Shown in pieces: positions 1-8,791 of a stretch of DNA of 64,000 nucleotides. This DNA is from Terrimesophilobacter sp044464485 (lineage in GTDB: Bacteria > Actinomycetota > Actinomycetes > Actinomycetales > Microbacteriaceae): the NCBI GenBank assembly GCA_044464485.1, contig JBIQLG010000001.1, positions 62,001 to 126,000 of the forward strand, in the 5' to 3' direction. A program made the translations under genes and the position numbers. How positions within the stretch are numbered: the stretch's first letter is position 1; every line of letters begins with the position of its first letter. The notes under the pieces were generated by a model that saw only the letters and a program-made list of their open reading frames with translations, was not told where the DNA came from and ran no database searches.

Positions 1-821
1 CCAAGCCCGAGAAGTACAGGCTGCCATCCGGGCGTATCCGCGAACCCGGGGGCAAGGCGTGCGATGAGATAAATACCGGCCTGCACCATGGCCGCGGCGT
101 GCAGGTACGCGCTCACGGGTGTCGGCGCTGCCATCGCGGCGGGAAGCCAGAAATGAAAGGGGACGATTGCCGACTTGCTGAGCGCCCCCACGATGATCAG
201 CATGATCGCGACCGTCACCAATGTGCCCTGCGGTGCGCGCTGGATCAGCTCGGAAAGGTTGGGCGTACCAGCGACCTCGGCGAGTATGACGAGCCCGACA
301 AGCATCGCAAGACCACCCGCCGTGGTGACGATGAGGGCCTGCAGGGCCGCGCCGCGACTGGCGATCCTCCCGGTGTAATGGCCGATGAGAAGGTACGAGA
401 AGACGGTCGTGGCTTCCCAGAAGATGAAGAGCAGGAACACGTTGTCGGCGATCACGAGGCCGTACATCGAGCCGGTGAACGCGAGTAACACCGACGCGAA
501 TCGCCCCAACCCATCCTCAGTCGAGGCGAAGTATTTGGTGCAATACATGATGACGAGCGCGCCAACCCCGGTAACGATTAGCGCCAGCAGCCACGACAGG
601 GTGTCCAGCCGAAAACTGAGGTCCAGCTGCAGCTGCGAGATCCACGGCAGGATTTCAGCCGGTGGCGCTCCGGCCATAACCGCGGGCGTTTGAGCGAGCG
701 TATAGGTGAAGGCCGCGGCGGGTACCACGGCAACGAGGGGAAATACCCGTACGCCCCAGAGCCGGGTCAGCCAGGGAACGACGATGGCCACGAGACTGAA
801 CGCGGCGAGGAGAACAATCAT
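1..821 (-). CDS. mnhA: Mrp/Mnh-type Na+/H+ antiporter subunit A, N-terminal part (runs off window)
   Basis: Open on the minus strand from ATG 821 to the window edge with no stop, so only about 273 N-terminal residues are visible. They form many hydrophobic segments. A conserved stretch near residue 225 (SKSAIVPFHFWLP, then AAPTPVSAYLHAAAMVQAG) is the proton-channel signature shared by MrpA/MnhA and NuoL. The Mrp complex exchanges cytoplasmic Na+ for H+ in the membrane. A GGGAG Shine-Dalgarno sequence lies five bases before the ATG. The likely regulatory protein upstream is 40 bases away on the same strand. Subunit D or a NuoL-like protein is a less likely alternative. Confidence 0.85.
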   Translation of the reverse strand, partial: MIVLLAAFSLVAIVVPWLTRLWGVRVFPLVAVVPAAAFTYTLAQTPAVMAGAPPAEILPWISQLQLDLSFRLDTLSWLLALIVTGVGALVIMYCTKYFASTEDGLGRFASVLLAFTGSMYGLVIADNVFLLFIFWEATTVFSYLLIGHYTGRIASRGAALQALIVTTAGGLAMLVGLVILAEVAGTPNLSELIQRAPQGTLVTVAIMLIIVGALSKSAIVPFHFWLPAAMAAPTPVSAYLHAAAMVQAGIYLIARLAPGFADTPGWQPVLLGL

Positions 822-861
822 GTGGTCTCCCGGAGGTCACGTCGGCCGCCGTCCGCGCCTG

Positions 862-1152
862 TCAGTTCTCTTCCCCGGTAAGTTCCGAGACGCGGCGTTC
901 GAGGTGCGCGACACGGTCGGGGATCGGCCTGCTGTGCAGCAAATTGGCGAGGATATCGGCTTCGTCCTCGTCGAGCTCGATCGTCACGAGTTCCTCATCC
1001 GCGGCGGCGACGTCGCGGGCATCCGCTGGCCCGTAAACGTAAATTGTGCGACTGCCGGTGTTGTCTTCAAGCACCCGAAAGTGCGCGCCGCGGCGCGTAA
1101 TGCAGTCATGCATTGTGCCCACGCCCGATACCGACGAACGAGTTATCTCCAT
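862..1152 (-). CDS. KhtT-like regulatory subunit of a cation/proton antiporter
   Basis: A 96-residue soluble protein. The N-terminal half (MEITRSSVSGVGTMHDCITR, then VLEDNTGSRTIYVYGP) matches the N-terminal domain of KhtT-type regulators that partner potassium/proton antiporters, and a short acidic helical region follows (ELDEDEADILANLL). No TrkA-C nucleotide-binding domain follows, so it is the short form. ATG 1152 is chosen because homology begins there; the reading frame is open further upstream. It precedes the antiporter subunit A gene on the same strand, so a regulatory role for that transporter is inferred from context. Confidence 0.65.
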   Translation of the reverse strand: MEITRSSVSGVGTMHDCITRRGAHFRVLEDNTGSRTIYVYGPADARDVAAADEELVTIELDEDEADILANLLHSRPIPDRVAHLERRVSELTGEEN

Positions 1153-1292
1153 GGCAGCTGCGCTCCGTTTCCCGCGTCCGGTTGACAACAGTTGTCCGCC
1201 CAAGTTTAGTGGACTGCCTCGCGAGATGGTCCGTGCCGATTGATCCGTCAAAAGCGGGAGAAAAAATCTGTTGCGCGAAACCCGAGAACCAC

Positions 1293-1298
1293 TAGCGT
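1293..1298 (+). promoter_or_regulatory. Predicted -10 element (TAGCGT) for a leaderless mRNA
   Basis: TAGCGT ends six bases before ATG 1305 and no Shine-Dalgarno sequence is present, so transcription is predicted to start at or next to the start codon. Confidence 0.45.
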
Positions 1299-1304
1299 GT
1301 ATCC

Positions 1305-2939
1305 ATGTCACGGTTGCTCCGGCTGATATTCGCGATCGCGATCATCGCACTGACGCTGGGTGCGGCAACCCCGGCAACCGCGGAGGAAAGCGCCTGCATC
1401 GGCAGCTATTACGACCAGAGCGCCTACGAGTTTTTCACGCCGGAATTGCGCTATCTGCCGCCGCCCCTGCGGACGGAGGCGTGGGACTGCGCTGCGCGAC
1501 TCAGTGACCGCCCGTTCGACCTGGACTCGGGATCCGCCGTCGAGTACGCACTCGTTTATGCCAACGTCGACTTCGACGTTCTTGTCCGTATCGTGCACGC
1601 GTTCGAGCAACAGGGGTGGCTGACGAACTTTGCGGCCATCACCTCCATCGATACCGGGAGCGGCATGCGCAACAGCGTGCGGTATTCCGCGGATCAACTT
1701 GCTGCCCTCGAGGCACCACCGCTCTTCGCGGGGGGACGCTTCGGAAACGCGGCAACGAACCACGACATCATCAGCCTGAGCTACGCGGACGGCACCGTGT
1801 ATTCGACGAATGGACGACACTTCACCAGCCCCAGCCTCGTGGTGACGGTATCGCTCACCGAATCTTTTTCGGCCAACGGGCTCTCCGATCCGAGCGTGCT
1901 CAGCGATCTCAAAACCATCGACAACCTTCACGTGACGCCAGCAGGTGCGGCGCTCGTCGGTGGAGCAGCTGTCATGCTGACGCTCGTCATCGGCTATCCG
2001 GGCGCGCTTCTGAACGCCGTCATCGGGCCGGCATACGATCAGGCTCGAGATCGGCTTCGACGGCGCTGGAAGGCCCATTCGAAGGCCACCGAGGCGAACA
2101 GCCCGGCCGCGGGGTCCGGTGCGAAGAGTCCCGCTGAAGCGCAACCCTATCGGGCCCGAATGTTTGGCTGGCTCTTCATTCCCGGCCTCATGATCGCCTC
2201 CGTGATCAGCGGTTTCGTCGACCCAGCTTTCGGCCTCAACGCGATGTCGGCGCGAGTGCTCCTGACGGCGTTTCTTTCCCTGATGATTTTCAACGTGGCG
2301 GCATGGTCGCTCGTGCGCGTCATCGTGCGCAAGCGGCACCCGGATGCGCTCGCCACAATCAAATTCCGCTGGGGCTCTCTCGCCCTCGTCATTCTTGCAG
2401 TGCTCATCGCACGGCTTCTGAGCTTCAACCCCGGCGTAATTTTCGGACTCGTTGCGGGCCTCGTCTTTGCGACGGCACTGTCCAGGAGCAGGGATGCGCT
2501 CGTAGCCTTGCTCGGTGCGACTTTCGGGCTCGCCGTCGGTCTGATCTCGTGGATCGCCTTCAGTCTGGTGGCACCTTTGGCCGAAGCGGCGCCCGGAAAC
2601 CTGTTCTTCGTTTCCGCGTCGGAGTTCTTCAGCGCCGTCACGATCGAAGGCGTCGCGAGTTTGCCGCTAGTGTTGCTTCCCTTGCTCGCCCTCGATGGCC
2701 ACAAACTGTTCGCGTATAAGAAATGGCTGTGGGCGCTGTGCTACGCGGTGGGGCTGCTCGCATTCATGCTGGTTCTGCTCACCGTCCCGAGTGCGTGGGG
2801 AGAAATTCCCGGCGACTTCGTGCGGTGGCTCGTCCTCTTCGGCGTTTTCGGCCTTCTTGCCATTGCGGTGTGGGTGCTGCACGTCGTGCTGGCACGACGC
2901 ACGAGGAAGCACCCTACAGCGCAGCGTGCGCCCGGCTGA
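1305..2939 (+). CDS. Polytopic membrane protein with signal peptide, unknown function
   Basis: A 544-residue protein. A signal peptide (residues 1-26, ending ATPATA|EE) is followed by an extracytoplasmic domain of about 180 residues with four cysteines. A membrane segment lies near 215-235, then a charged cytoplasmic linker, then about nine transmembrane helices ending in a basic tail. The motif GFVDPAFGLN at the start of the C-terminal membrane region recalls actinobacterial membrane proteins that carry a recurrent FGL-type motif. I do not recognise a function. The ATG lies six bases after a TAGCGT hexamer. The 3' end overlaps the convergent carbonic anhydrase gene by 26 bases. Confidence 0.75.
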   Translation: MSRLLRLIFAIAIIALTLGAATPATAEESACIGSYYDQSAYEFFTPELRYLPPPLRTEAWDCAARLSDRPFDLDSGSAVEYALVYANVDFDVLVRIVHAFEQQGWLTNFAAITSIDTGSGMRNSVRYSADQLAALEAPPLFAGGRFGNAATNHDIISLSYADGTVYSTNGRHFTSPSLVVTVSLTESFSANGLSDPSVLSDLKTIDNLHVTPAGAALVGGAAVMLTLVIGYPGALLNAVIGPAYDQARDRLRRRWKAHSKATEANSPAAGSGAKSPAEAQPYRARMFGWLFIPGLMIASVISGFVDPAFGLNAMSARVLLTAFLSLMIFNVAAWSLVRVIVRKRHPDALATIKFRWGSLALVILAVLIARLLSFNPGVIFGLVAGLVFATALSRSRDALVALLGATFGLAVGLISWIAFSLVAPLAEAAPGNLFFVSASEFFSAVTIEGVASLPLVLLPLLALDGHKLFAYKKWLWALCYAVGLLAFMLVLLTVPSAWGEIPGDFVRWLVLFGVFGLLAIAVWVLHVVLARRTRKHPTAQRAPG

Positions 2940-3432
2940 GCTCCACGTAATGGTCGGCGTTGCGGCGGATCGCCGCGAGCTCGTCGTCCGTGACCTCGCG
3001 GCGCACCTTGGCGGGCACGCCGGCGACGAGCGAGCGCGGCGGGATTACGGTTCCTTCGAGCACGACAGCACCGCCCGCCACGAGTGAACCTGCGCCGATA
3101 ACCGCACCATTCATGACCGTCGCGTGCATGCCGATGAGACAGTCGTCCTCGATCGTGCAGCCGTGCACTACGGCACCGTGCCCCACGGAGACTCCGGCAC
3201 CGATCGTCGTCGGAACACCGGTATCGCAATGCACGGCGACATTGTCCTGAAGATTGCTGCGAGCGCCGAGCGCAATGGCGTCGGTGTCGCCGCGCAACAC
3301 TGCGCCATAGAACACGCTCGACTCAGCGTCCAGCGTCACGTTGCCGATGAGGGTGGCGTTGGGCGCGACCCAGGCCGAATCGTTCACTGCAGGATGATGC
3401 CCGCCGAACGGGAGCACGAGAGAGGAAGTCAT
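2914..3432 (-). CDS. Gamma-class carbonic anhydrase / left-handed beta-helix family protein
   Basis: A 172-residue protein with the hexapeptide-repeat pattern of the gamma carbonic anhydrase (YrdA/PaaY) family. Repeats run from about residue 20 to 135 and contain the conserved RGD (AVLRGDTDAI) and probable zinc ligands at DNVAVHCD, VGHGAVVHGC and IGMHATV. A C-terminal helix follows (DELAAIRRNADHYVELSR). The family hydrates CO2 or acts as an acyltransferase-like scaffold; whether this member is catalytic cannot be told from sequence. It starts ten bases after the luciferase-like gene on the same strand, and its own -10-like hexamer uses the stop codon of that gene. Confidence 0.85.
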   Translation of the reverse strand: MTSSLVLPFGGHHPAVNDSAWVAPNATLIGNVTLDAESSVFYGAVLRGDTDAIALGARSNLQDNVAVHCDTGVPTTIGAGVSVGHGAVVHGCTIEDDCLIGMHATVMNGAVIGAGSLVAGGAVVLEGTVIPPRSLVAGVPAKVRREVTDDELAAIRRNADHYVELSRAHAAL

Positions 3433-3438
3433 GTCTCC

Positions 3439-3444
3439 ACGCTA
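3439..3444 (-). promoter_or_regulatory. Predicted -10 element (TAGCGT), stop-codon nested
   Basis: On the minus strand TAGCGT lies six bases before ATG 3432, and its TAG is the stop codon of the upstream oxidoreductase gene. A GGAG overlapping the gap could also serve as a very close ribosome site. Confidence 0.35.
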
Positions 3445-4320
3445 GCGCGAGAAGCGCCGGGCGACCTGGACCAGAATTTCTTCCGACCCCGCGTAGACAC
3501 CTTCTCTCCGCGGCCAATGGGTGACGAGATCCGTAAAGCCGAGCTCGGCAGCGCGACCTACGGCATCCTCCCACGTGTCTATGCTCTGCAACGCGTAATA
3601 GTGCGCATCGAGGTTGAGATAGCGATCGAGGGTGGCGGAATCCCGTCCGTGCGCGGCGAGGGAGTCATCGAGCCTGCGGGAAACCTCGGCCACCGAGTGC
3701 CACCATTGGTCGGGGGTCTCGGACTGCCTGCCGAGCGTCACCCAGCCGTCGGCGAGTTCGGCAACGAGTTGCAATCCCTTCGGCCCGTCGGCGGCGATAA
3801 TGAACGGCATGCGCGGTTGCTGCGCTGGCGCACCGACCATGCGAGCTTCGTGCGCCGCGTACCAGTCTCCGTAGAAATTGATTCCGCCCGTCCCGGGCTC
3901 CTCGAATCGCAGCAGCGCGTCCAGACCTCGCACGAACTCGACAAATCGGTCGTGGCGTTCGCGACCGCTGAGCTGCCTTTCACCGAGCACGAACGCATCG
4001 AATCCTGTCCCACCGGAACCGACGCCCAGCAGGAAGCGTCCCCCCGAGATGTCGTCCACCGTTGCGAGGTCTTTCGCGAACGGCACGGGATGTCGAAAGT
4101 TCGGCGAGGTGACAAAGGTGCCGAGCTTTATCCGCGTGGTCGCCGTCGCCGCCGCGGTCAGCGTGGGAATTGTGGCTCCCCACGGCTCGTCGGCGAGACT
4201 GCGCCACGACAGGTGGTCGTACGTCCACGCGTGATCGAAGTTCAATGCTTCCGCGCGCTGCCAGAGGGGTTTCGCATCACGCCACGAGTGCTGGGGGAGA
4301 ATGACGATGCCGTGTCGCAT
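3442..4320 (-). CDS. Luciferase-like (LLM class) flavin-dependent oxidoreductase
   Basis: A 292-residue TIM-barrel flavoprotein of the luciferase-like superfamily, which uses FMN or F420. The conserved AEALNFDHAWTYDH near the N-terminus, the LGTFVTSPNFRHPVPFAKDLATVD region, the glycine-rich SGGRFLLGVGSGG, and IIAADGPKGLQLVAELADGW are all present at normal family positions, and the length is normal. The substrate is unknown. It is transcribed divergently from ffh. ATG 4320 lies six bases after a TAAAGT hexamer. Actinobacterial members often use F420, but the cofactor is not decided by these motifs. Confidence 0.85.
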   Translation of the reverse strand: MRHGIVILPQHSWRDAKPLWQRAEALNFDHAWTYDHLSWRSLADEPWGATIPTLTAAATATTRIKLGTFVTSPNFRHPVPFAKDLATVDDISGGRFLLGVGSGGTGFDAFVLGERQLSGRERHDRFVEFVRGLDALLRFEEPGTGGINFYGDWYAAHEARMVGAPAQQPRMPFIIAADGPKGLQLVAELADGWVTLGRQSETPDQWWHSVAEVSRRLDDSLAAHGRDSATLDRYLNLDAHYYALQSIDTWEDAVGRAAELGFTDLVTHWPRREGVYAGSEEILVQVARRFSR

Positions 4321-4326
4321 TGGCCA

Positions 4327-4332
4327 ACTTTA
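4327..4332 (-). promoter_or_regulatory. Predicted -10 element (TAAAGT) for a leaderless mRNA
   Basis: Reading the minus strand, TAAAGT is separated from ATG 4320 by exactly six bases (TGGCCA). There is no Shine-Dalgarno sequence. Confidence 0.5.
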
Positions 4333-4366
4333 TCGCCGTGGATCGAGCTCGCAGCATTCCAACCAT

Positions 4367-4372
4367 TAAACT
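4367..4372 (+). promoter_or_regulatory. Predicted -10 element (TAAACT) of ffh
   Basis: TAAACT ends ten bases before ATG 4383. The predicted leader would be only a few bases, GGTGG being the only Shine-Dalgarno-like string. Confidence 0.4.
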
Positions 4373-4382
4373 GGTGGGCACC

Positions 4383-5951
4383 ATGGCCACTTTTGGAAAC
4401 CTCACGGACCGCCTTACCGACGCGTTCAAGAAACTGCGGGGCAAGGGCAAACTGACCCCGGCCGATGTCGACGGCACGGTGCGCGAGATTCGCCGTGCAC
4501 TTTTGGACGCCGACGTCGCCATCGACGTGGTCAAGGACTTCATCGGGCGCGTGCGCGAACGTGCGCTCGGCGATGAAGTGAACAAGGCGCTCAACCCGGC
4601 CCAGCAGGTCGTGCAGATTGTCAACGACGAGCTTGTCGCTATTCTCGGCGGGCAGCAGCGTCGCCTGGAGTTCGCGAAGAACCCGCCGACCGTCATCATG
4701 CTTGCCGGTCTTCAGGGCGCGGGAAAGACCACGCTTGCAGGCAAGCTCGCCAAATGGCTCGCGGGGGAAGGGCACACCCCGATGCTCGTCGCGGCGGACC
4801 TCCAACGACCGAACGCGGTCACGCAGCTCCAGGTGGTCGGCGAACAGGCGGGAGTTCCCGTGTGGGCGCCGGAGCCCGGGAACGGGGTAGGCAATCCGGT
4901 CAAGGTCGCGAAAGACGGCGTGAAGGAGGCGCAGCGCCGCCAGTACGACACGGTCATCGTCGACACGGCCGGCCGCCTGGGCGTCGACGCCGAGCTCATG
5001 AAGCAGGCTTCCGACATCCGCAAGGCCGTCGACCCCGACGAGGTGCTCTTCGTCATCGACGCCATGATCGGTCAGGATGCCGTCGCTACGGCCAAGGCAT
5101 TTCAGGACGGCGTGGACTTTACGGGCGTCGTGCTCACCAAGCTCGACGGCGACGCGCGCGGTGGCGCGGCGCTCTCCGTCGCTTCGGTGACCGGACGCCC
5201 GATCATGTTCGCGAGCACCGGGGAGGGTCTCGGCGACTTCGAGCCGTTCTACCCGGACCGCATGGCGAGCCGGATTCTCGACCTCGGTGACATCCTCACG
5301 CTCATCGAGCAGGCGCAGAAGACCTTCGACGAGGAGGAGGCGAAGAAGGTCGCGGAGAAGTTCGCGACCGACACCTTCACGCTCGAGGACTTCCTCGCTC
5401 AGATGCAGCAGCTCAAGAACATGGGCTCGATCAAGAGTATGCTCGGGATGCTGCCGGGGGCCAAGGGGATGCGCCAGCAGCTCGACAACTTCGACGAGCG
5501 CGAGATCACCCGCACCGAGGCGATCATCTACTCGATGACGCCGACCGAACGGCGTCAGCCGAAACTGCTCAACGGTTCGCGTCGGCTGCGGATCGCCAAG
5601 GGCTCGGGGATGACCGTGACCGAAGTCAACGCGCTTGTGAACCGTTTCGAGCAGGCGGCGAAGATGATGAAGACCGTCGCGAAGGGCGGCGTGCCTCAAG
5701 TGCCAGGCATGGGTCCCATTCCCGGTGCGGGTTACGCGGGCGGCGGCAAAAAGAAGCAGCAGAAGAAAAAGGGTTCGCGGTCGGGGAACCCGGCTAAGCG
5801 TGCGGCGGAGGAAGCCGCACTCGCGGCGGCGCCCAAGACTGCCCGTCCTGCGGGGTCTGGATTCGGACTGGGATCAGGCGGCTCGCCCGCGAATGCTGGG
5901 GGGCCCACGGACGAGGAGTTGGCCGCACTGCAAAAAATTCTCGGCCGCTAA
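4383..5951 (+). CDS. ffh: Signal recognition particle GTPase Ffh
   Basis: A 522-residue SRP54 homologue that binds SRP RNA and signal sequences and delivers ribosomes to FtsY at the membrane. An N-domain four-helix bundle occupies about residues 1-95. The GTPase G-domain shows GLQGAGKTT (about 109-117), DTAGR (about 195) and TKLDGDARGG (about 250). The methionine-rich M-domain runs from about 325 to 440 (MQQLKNMGSIKSMLGMLPG). A lysine- and glycine-rich disordered tail of about 80 residues follows (GGGKKKQQKKKG). ATG 4383 is chosen because the conserved family start (ATFGNLTDRL) begins there; an in-frame TTG at 4320 would add 21 unconserved residues. The last four bases overlap the convergent unknown gene. 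Confidence 0.97.
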   Translation: MATFGNLTDRLTDAFKKLRGKGKLTPADVDGTVREIRRALLDADVAIDVVKDFIGRVRERALGDEVNKALNPAQQVVQIVNDELVAILGGQQRRLEFAKNPPTVIMLAGLQGAGKTTLAGKLAKWLAGEGHTPMLVAADLQRPNAVTQLQVVGEQAGVPVWAPEPGNGVGNPVKVAKDGVKEAQRRQYDTVIVDTAGRLGVDAELMKQASDIRKAVDPDEVLFVIDAMIGQDAVATAKAFQDGVDFTGVVLTKLDGDARGGAALSVASVTGRPIMFASTGEGLGDFEPFYPDRMASRILDLGDILTLIEQAQKTFDEEEAKKVAEKFATDTFTLEDFLAQMQQLKNMGSIKSMLGMLPGAKGMRQQLDNFDEREITRTEAIIYSMTPTERRQPKLLNGSRRLRIAKGSGMTVTEVNALVNRFEQAAKMMKTVAKGGVPQVPGMGPIPGAGYAGGGKKKQQKKKGSRSGNPAKRAAEEAALAAAPKTARPAGSGFGLGSGGSPANAGGPTDEELAALQKILGR

Positions 5952-6772
5952 CTTTCTGGCATTGAGTTCCGGGGATGTTTCATTGCACATTCGACGAGAA
6001 GCTTAGTGATGTCCGACATGACCCTGGCCGCGTACTCACGTTGTGACACCAAATCCATGGTCGACATTCGAGGGACCGGTGCAAGCATGACGGCGGTTGA
6101 CGCCATCGAGCTCCGCGCACCCGGCATGTCGTCCACCACGTTGGCGTGAAGGTCGGGGAAAGCCGAAAAAGCCCGGTTGGCAAACTCCGAGACTCGCTCA
6201 GTCAGGGTCGCGCCATCATTGCGATGGTAAATCTCCGACCCTATTTGGTCGAGGCCCATTGAGATGCGCCAATACCTGCCTTTCTTCGTCAATTGCGTAA
6301 TCACGGCTGCGGGCGAAAATTCCTCGGGCCACAACTCAACCAGGTATTTTTCCCGTGGACTGACGGACAGATCGTCATCGACATCGTCTGCATCCGAGAT
6401 CGAATATCGGAGTCGGTAATTTCGCCCGTCGATGAGTGGCAACGCTTCCTCCAGGCCGGTTTCCTCCCATCCCGTAACGGTCACGTGGTCGGTGGCACAG
6501 AGAGAAATCTCCACGACATCGCGCCACGAACTCTCCAGTGCGGATGGTCGCATCGCGGTGACCCGAACAGTCACTGGCAGATAACCCCATTGCCGCGCCG
6601 CAGAAAGGAGTAGGAGTCCGTTTGGAACTTGCGAGGAGTTTGGTTCGAAGTAGTAGGCGAGTGATAGCTCGTCGTCATCAGCTACCGGCGATAGCCCGCC
6701 ACGAATTCGAACATAGAACTGTGAGAAGTCGGCCGCCACTACACTGTGGGATTCGAATGTTTCCTGTTCCAC
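5948..6772 (-). CDS. Hypothetical protein
   Basis: A 274-residue protein from GTG 6772, with no signal peptide or membrane segment. It is acidic, with aromatic-rich patches (DFSQFYVRIRGG, LSLAYYFEPNSS, YRLRYSISDADD) that look like beta-strands. I recognise no family. It lies 12 bases downstream of the response regulator on the same strand and may be the third gene of that two-component operon. Its 3' end overlaps ffh by four bases. Third-position base choice looks less GC-biased than in its neighbours, judged by eye only. Confidence 0.6.
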   Translation of the reverse strand: MEQETFESHSVVAADFSQFYVRIRGGLSPVADDDELSLAYYFEPNSSQVPNGLLLLSAARQWGYLPVTVRVTAMRPSALESSWRDVVEISLCATDHVTVTGWEETGLEEALPLIDGRNYRLRYSISDADDVDDDLSVSPREKYLVELWPEEFSPAAVITQLTKKGRYWRISMGLDQIGSEIYHRNDGATLTERVSEFANRAFSAFPDLHANVVDDMPGARSSMASTAVMLAPVPRMSTMDLVSQREYAARVMSDITKLLVECAMKHPRNSMPES

Positions 6773-6784
6773 GTGCTCATACTC

Positions 6785-7459
6785 TCACCCCGGCTCGGCG
6801 GAGGACCGCTCACCGGGTGTGATGAAACCGGACTCATACGCGAGGATGACGGCCTGCATTCGGTCGCGCACACCGAGCTTGGCGAGGAGTCGCGCGACAT
6901 GAGTTTTCACTGTCGCGTCGCTCACGAAAAGCTCAGTGGCAATTTCGGAGTTGGATGACCCGCGGGCGAGCAGGCCCAGCACCTCGCGCTCGCGGTCGCT
7001 GAGCGCGGCCACCGCATCCGGAAGCCGGCCCGGCGTCGGTTGAGCGATGAAGCGTTCAATGAGCCTGCGCGTGATGGGCGGTGCCAGAAGCGACTCCCCG
7101 CCCGCGACCACTCGCACTGCGGCAATGAGCTGGTCGCGCGGCGCGTCCTTCAGCAGGAACCCGCTCGCCCCGGCCCGCAGCGCGTCGTACACGAACTCGT
7201 CGAGGTCGAACGTCGTCAGGATGAGCACGCGGGAGGCCGAACCTCCGGCGACAATCTGTTCCGTCGCGCGGATGCCGTCGAGCACGGGCATCCGCACGTC
7301 CATGAGGATCACGTCGGGGTGCAGTTCCGATGCGAGCCGCACGCCCTCCGCGCCGTTTGATGCCTCACCCACCACCTCAATTCCGGGCTCGAGGTCGAGG
7401 ATGAGGCGAAAACCGGTGCGCACAAGTTCCTGGTCGTCGACCAGCAGGACAGTCGTCAC
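6785..7459 (-). CDS. NarL/LuxR-family response regulator
   Basis: A 224-residue response regulator. The receiver domain (about 1-120) has the acidic pair VDD near residue 8, the phosphoacceptor in VILMDVRMP near residue 54, the conserved threonine in LTTFD and the lysine in LLKDA. A LuxR-type helix-turn-helix occupies about 150-212 (LSDREREVLGLLARGSSNSE, then ATVKTHVARLLAKLG). Phosphorylation by the adjacent kinase should control DNA binding. Its start overlaps the kinase stop by four bases (7456-7459), so the two are translationally coupled. Target genes are not evident. Confidence 0.93.
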   Translation of the reverse strand: MTTVLLVDDQELVRTGFRLILDLEPGIEVVGEASNGAEGVRLASELHPDVILMDVRMPVLDGIRATEQIVAGGSASRVLILTTFDLDEFVYDALRAGASGFLLKDAPRDQLIAAVRVVAGGESLLAPPITRRLIERFIAQPTPGRLPDAVAALSDREREVLGLLARGSSNSEIATELFVSDATVKTHVARLLAKLGVRDRMQAVILAYESGFITPGERSSAEPG

Positions 7460-8592
7460 GGTGCTCTCCCGTCGAGGGGAAGTCGAGCGGCGAGTCGAAA
7501 CCCGCCGCCGTCAACCGCGCCCGCATCGAGGCTTCCACCGAGGAGGTTGACCCGCTCGCGGATGCCCAGGAGCCCGACCCCGGCGCTGGCGACTTTCCGG
7601 GGCGCAGGTCCTGCGTCATTCTCGACCGAGAGGTCGAGGGAGTGTTCCGCTGCCTCCACGGTGACCGTGACGTGCACCGGCCCGGCATGGCGGGCCACGT
7701 TGGTGAGCGCTTCCTGCACGATGCGGTACGCGGCGAGATCCACGACCGGCTGGATCACCCGGCCATTCAGCTGGACTGCCGCGTCTACCGTCAACCCCGC
7801 ATCCTTTGCGGAAGCGAGAAGATCGCCGATCGCGTCGAGTCCCGGTGCCGGTCGGAACTCGCCGTCGTCAGCACGAAGCAGGTTGAGCATGTCGCGTATC
7901 TCGCCGAGGGAGGAGCGCGCGGTCTCGTGGATGACCCTGAGCGGCTCTCGTGCGCGCGCCGGGTCCTTCTCCAGTGCGGCCCCCGCAGCATCCGCCTGCA
8001 CGGCGATGACGCTCAAACTGTGGGCGACGACATCGTGGAGCTCCCTCGCGATGCGCACGCGCTCGTCCGAGACCGCCAGGAGCGCTAGGTCTCGCTGGTG
8101 CAGTTCGGCTTTCGACACGCGTCCTCGCCACAGCCGGCTTGCCCTGCCAAGGAGCCAGACCCCGCCGAACAGCAGAATGATGAACAGGTAGTCCTGCCCC
8201 GCTGAAACTTTCTCCTCGACGAGGATCGTCGCGACCATGAGGGCGCCGACGAGAGCGGCCATTCCTTCGGTGTAATGCGCGGCGAGGGAGTACATCGCGA
8301 TGACGGAGACTACGAGCGACCACAGCGACCCGGTGGGCTCAGCCAGAATCAGTTGGGCGACGCCTGCCGCGAGAATGACCACGACGGTCACGACGGGCAT
8401 TCTCGTGCGCCACGTCAGGGCAAGCGTCGACGCGACGGCGACGGGGAGTGTGACGACGAGCGGGCCTTCATTGGGGTTTCCGGTCACAACGCTCGCCACC
8501 GCAACAACGCAGGCCAGCCCGGCAAGCACGAGGTCACCGCGCGGGAAACCCCAGTGTTTCCGACCCAGCCACGGCGCGATTCCACCCAACAT
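7456..8592 (-). CDS. Sensor histidine kinase, HisKA_3 (NarL-partner) type
   Basis: A 378-residue membrane kinase. About five hydrophobic segments fill residues 20-150 (for example DLVLAGLACVVAVASVV and YLFIILLFGGVWLLG) with little extracytoplasmic domain, so the signal is probably sensed within the membrane. The dimerisation and phosphoacceptor box is RIARELHDVVAHSLSVIAVQ. ATP-binding motifs are AYRIVQEALTNVARHA and the G-box GVGLLGIRERVNLLGG. ATG 8592 lies six bases after TAGAGT. The gene leads an operon with the response regulator and probably the unknown gene after it. Confidence 0.92.
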   Translation of the reverse strand: MLGGIAPWLGRKHWGFPRGDLVLAGLACVVAVASVVTGNPNEGPLVVTLPVAVASTLALTWRTRMPVVTVVVILAAGVAQLILAEPTGSLWSLVVSVIAMYSLAAHYTEGMAALVGALMVATILVEEKVSAGQDYLFIILLFGGVWLLGRASRLWRGRVSKAELHQRDLALLAVSDERVRIARELHDVVAHSLSVIAVQADAAGAALEKDPARAREPLRVIHETARSSLGEIRDMLNLLRADDGEFRPAPGLDAIGDLLASAKDAGLTVDAAVQLNGRVIQPVVDLAAYRIVQEALTNVARHAGPVHVTVTVEAAEHSLDLSVENDAGPAPRKVASAGVGLLGIRERVNLLGGSLDAGAVDGGGFRLAARLPLDGRAP

Positions 8593-8598
8593 TTCCCC

Positions 8599-8604
8599 AC
8601 TCTA
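8599..8604 (-). promoter_or_regulatory. Predicted -10 element (TAGAGT) of the two-component operon
   Basis: On the minus strand TAGAGT is followed by GGGGAA and then ATG 8592, a spacing of six. Confidence 0.45.
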
Positions 8605-8791
8605 TTGCGCGATTCTTCCTCACGTCGTCGCCCATTTGGATGAATGTCGTCGTCCGAAATGGCGAGGGCGCCTGCGCCTGAATCACTCCAGCGGCCCCGG
8701 TCAATCGCCCGCATCGACGACGCGGAACCGACCGCGTTTTCGAGAAGCTCACTGCAGCACCGCGTGGTGCCCAAACGAAAGGTGAATGTCC

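Noticed and set aside
4320..4382. TTG 4320 as the ffh start
   Set aside because: It would add 21 residues absent from the family and place the start inside the divergent promoter; ATG 4383 fits the conserved N-terminus.
3124..4455. 443-codon plus-strand frame opposite the carbonic anhydrase and oxidoreductase genes
   Set aside because: Spans two well-recognised minus-strand genes and shows no motif.
4242..5699. 485-codon minus-strand frame opposite ffh
   Set aside because: Antisense to a certain gene; the product is rich in Arg, His and Leu without domains, as expected for a reversed GC-rich coding frame.
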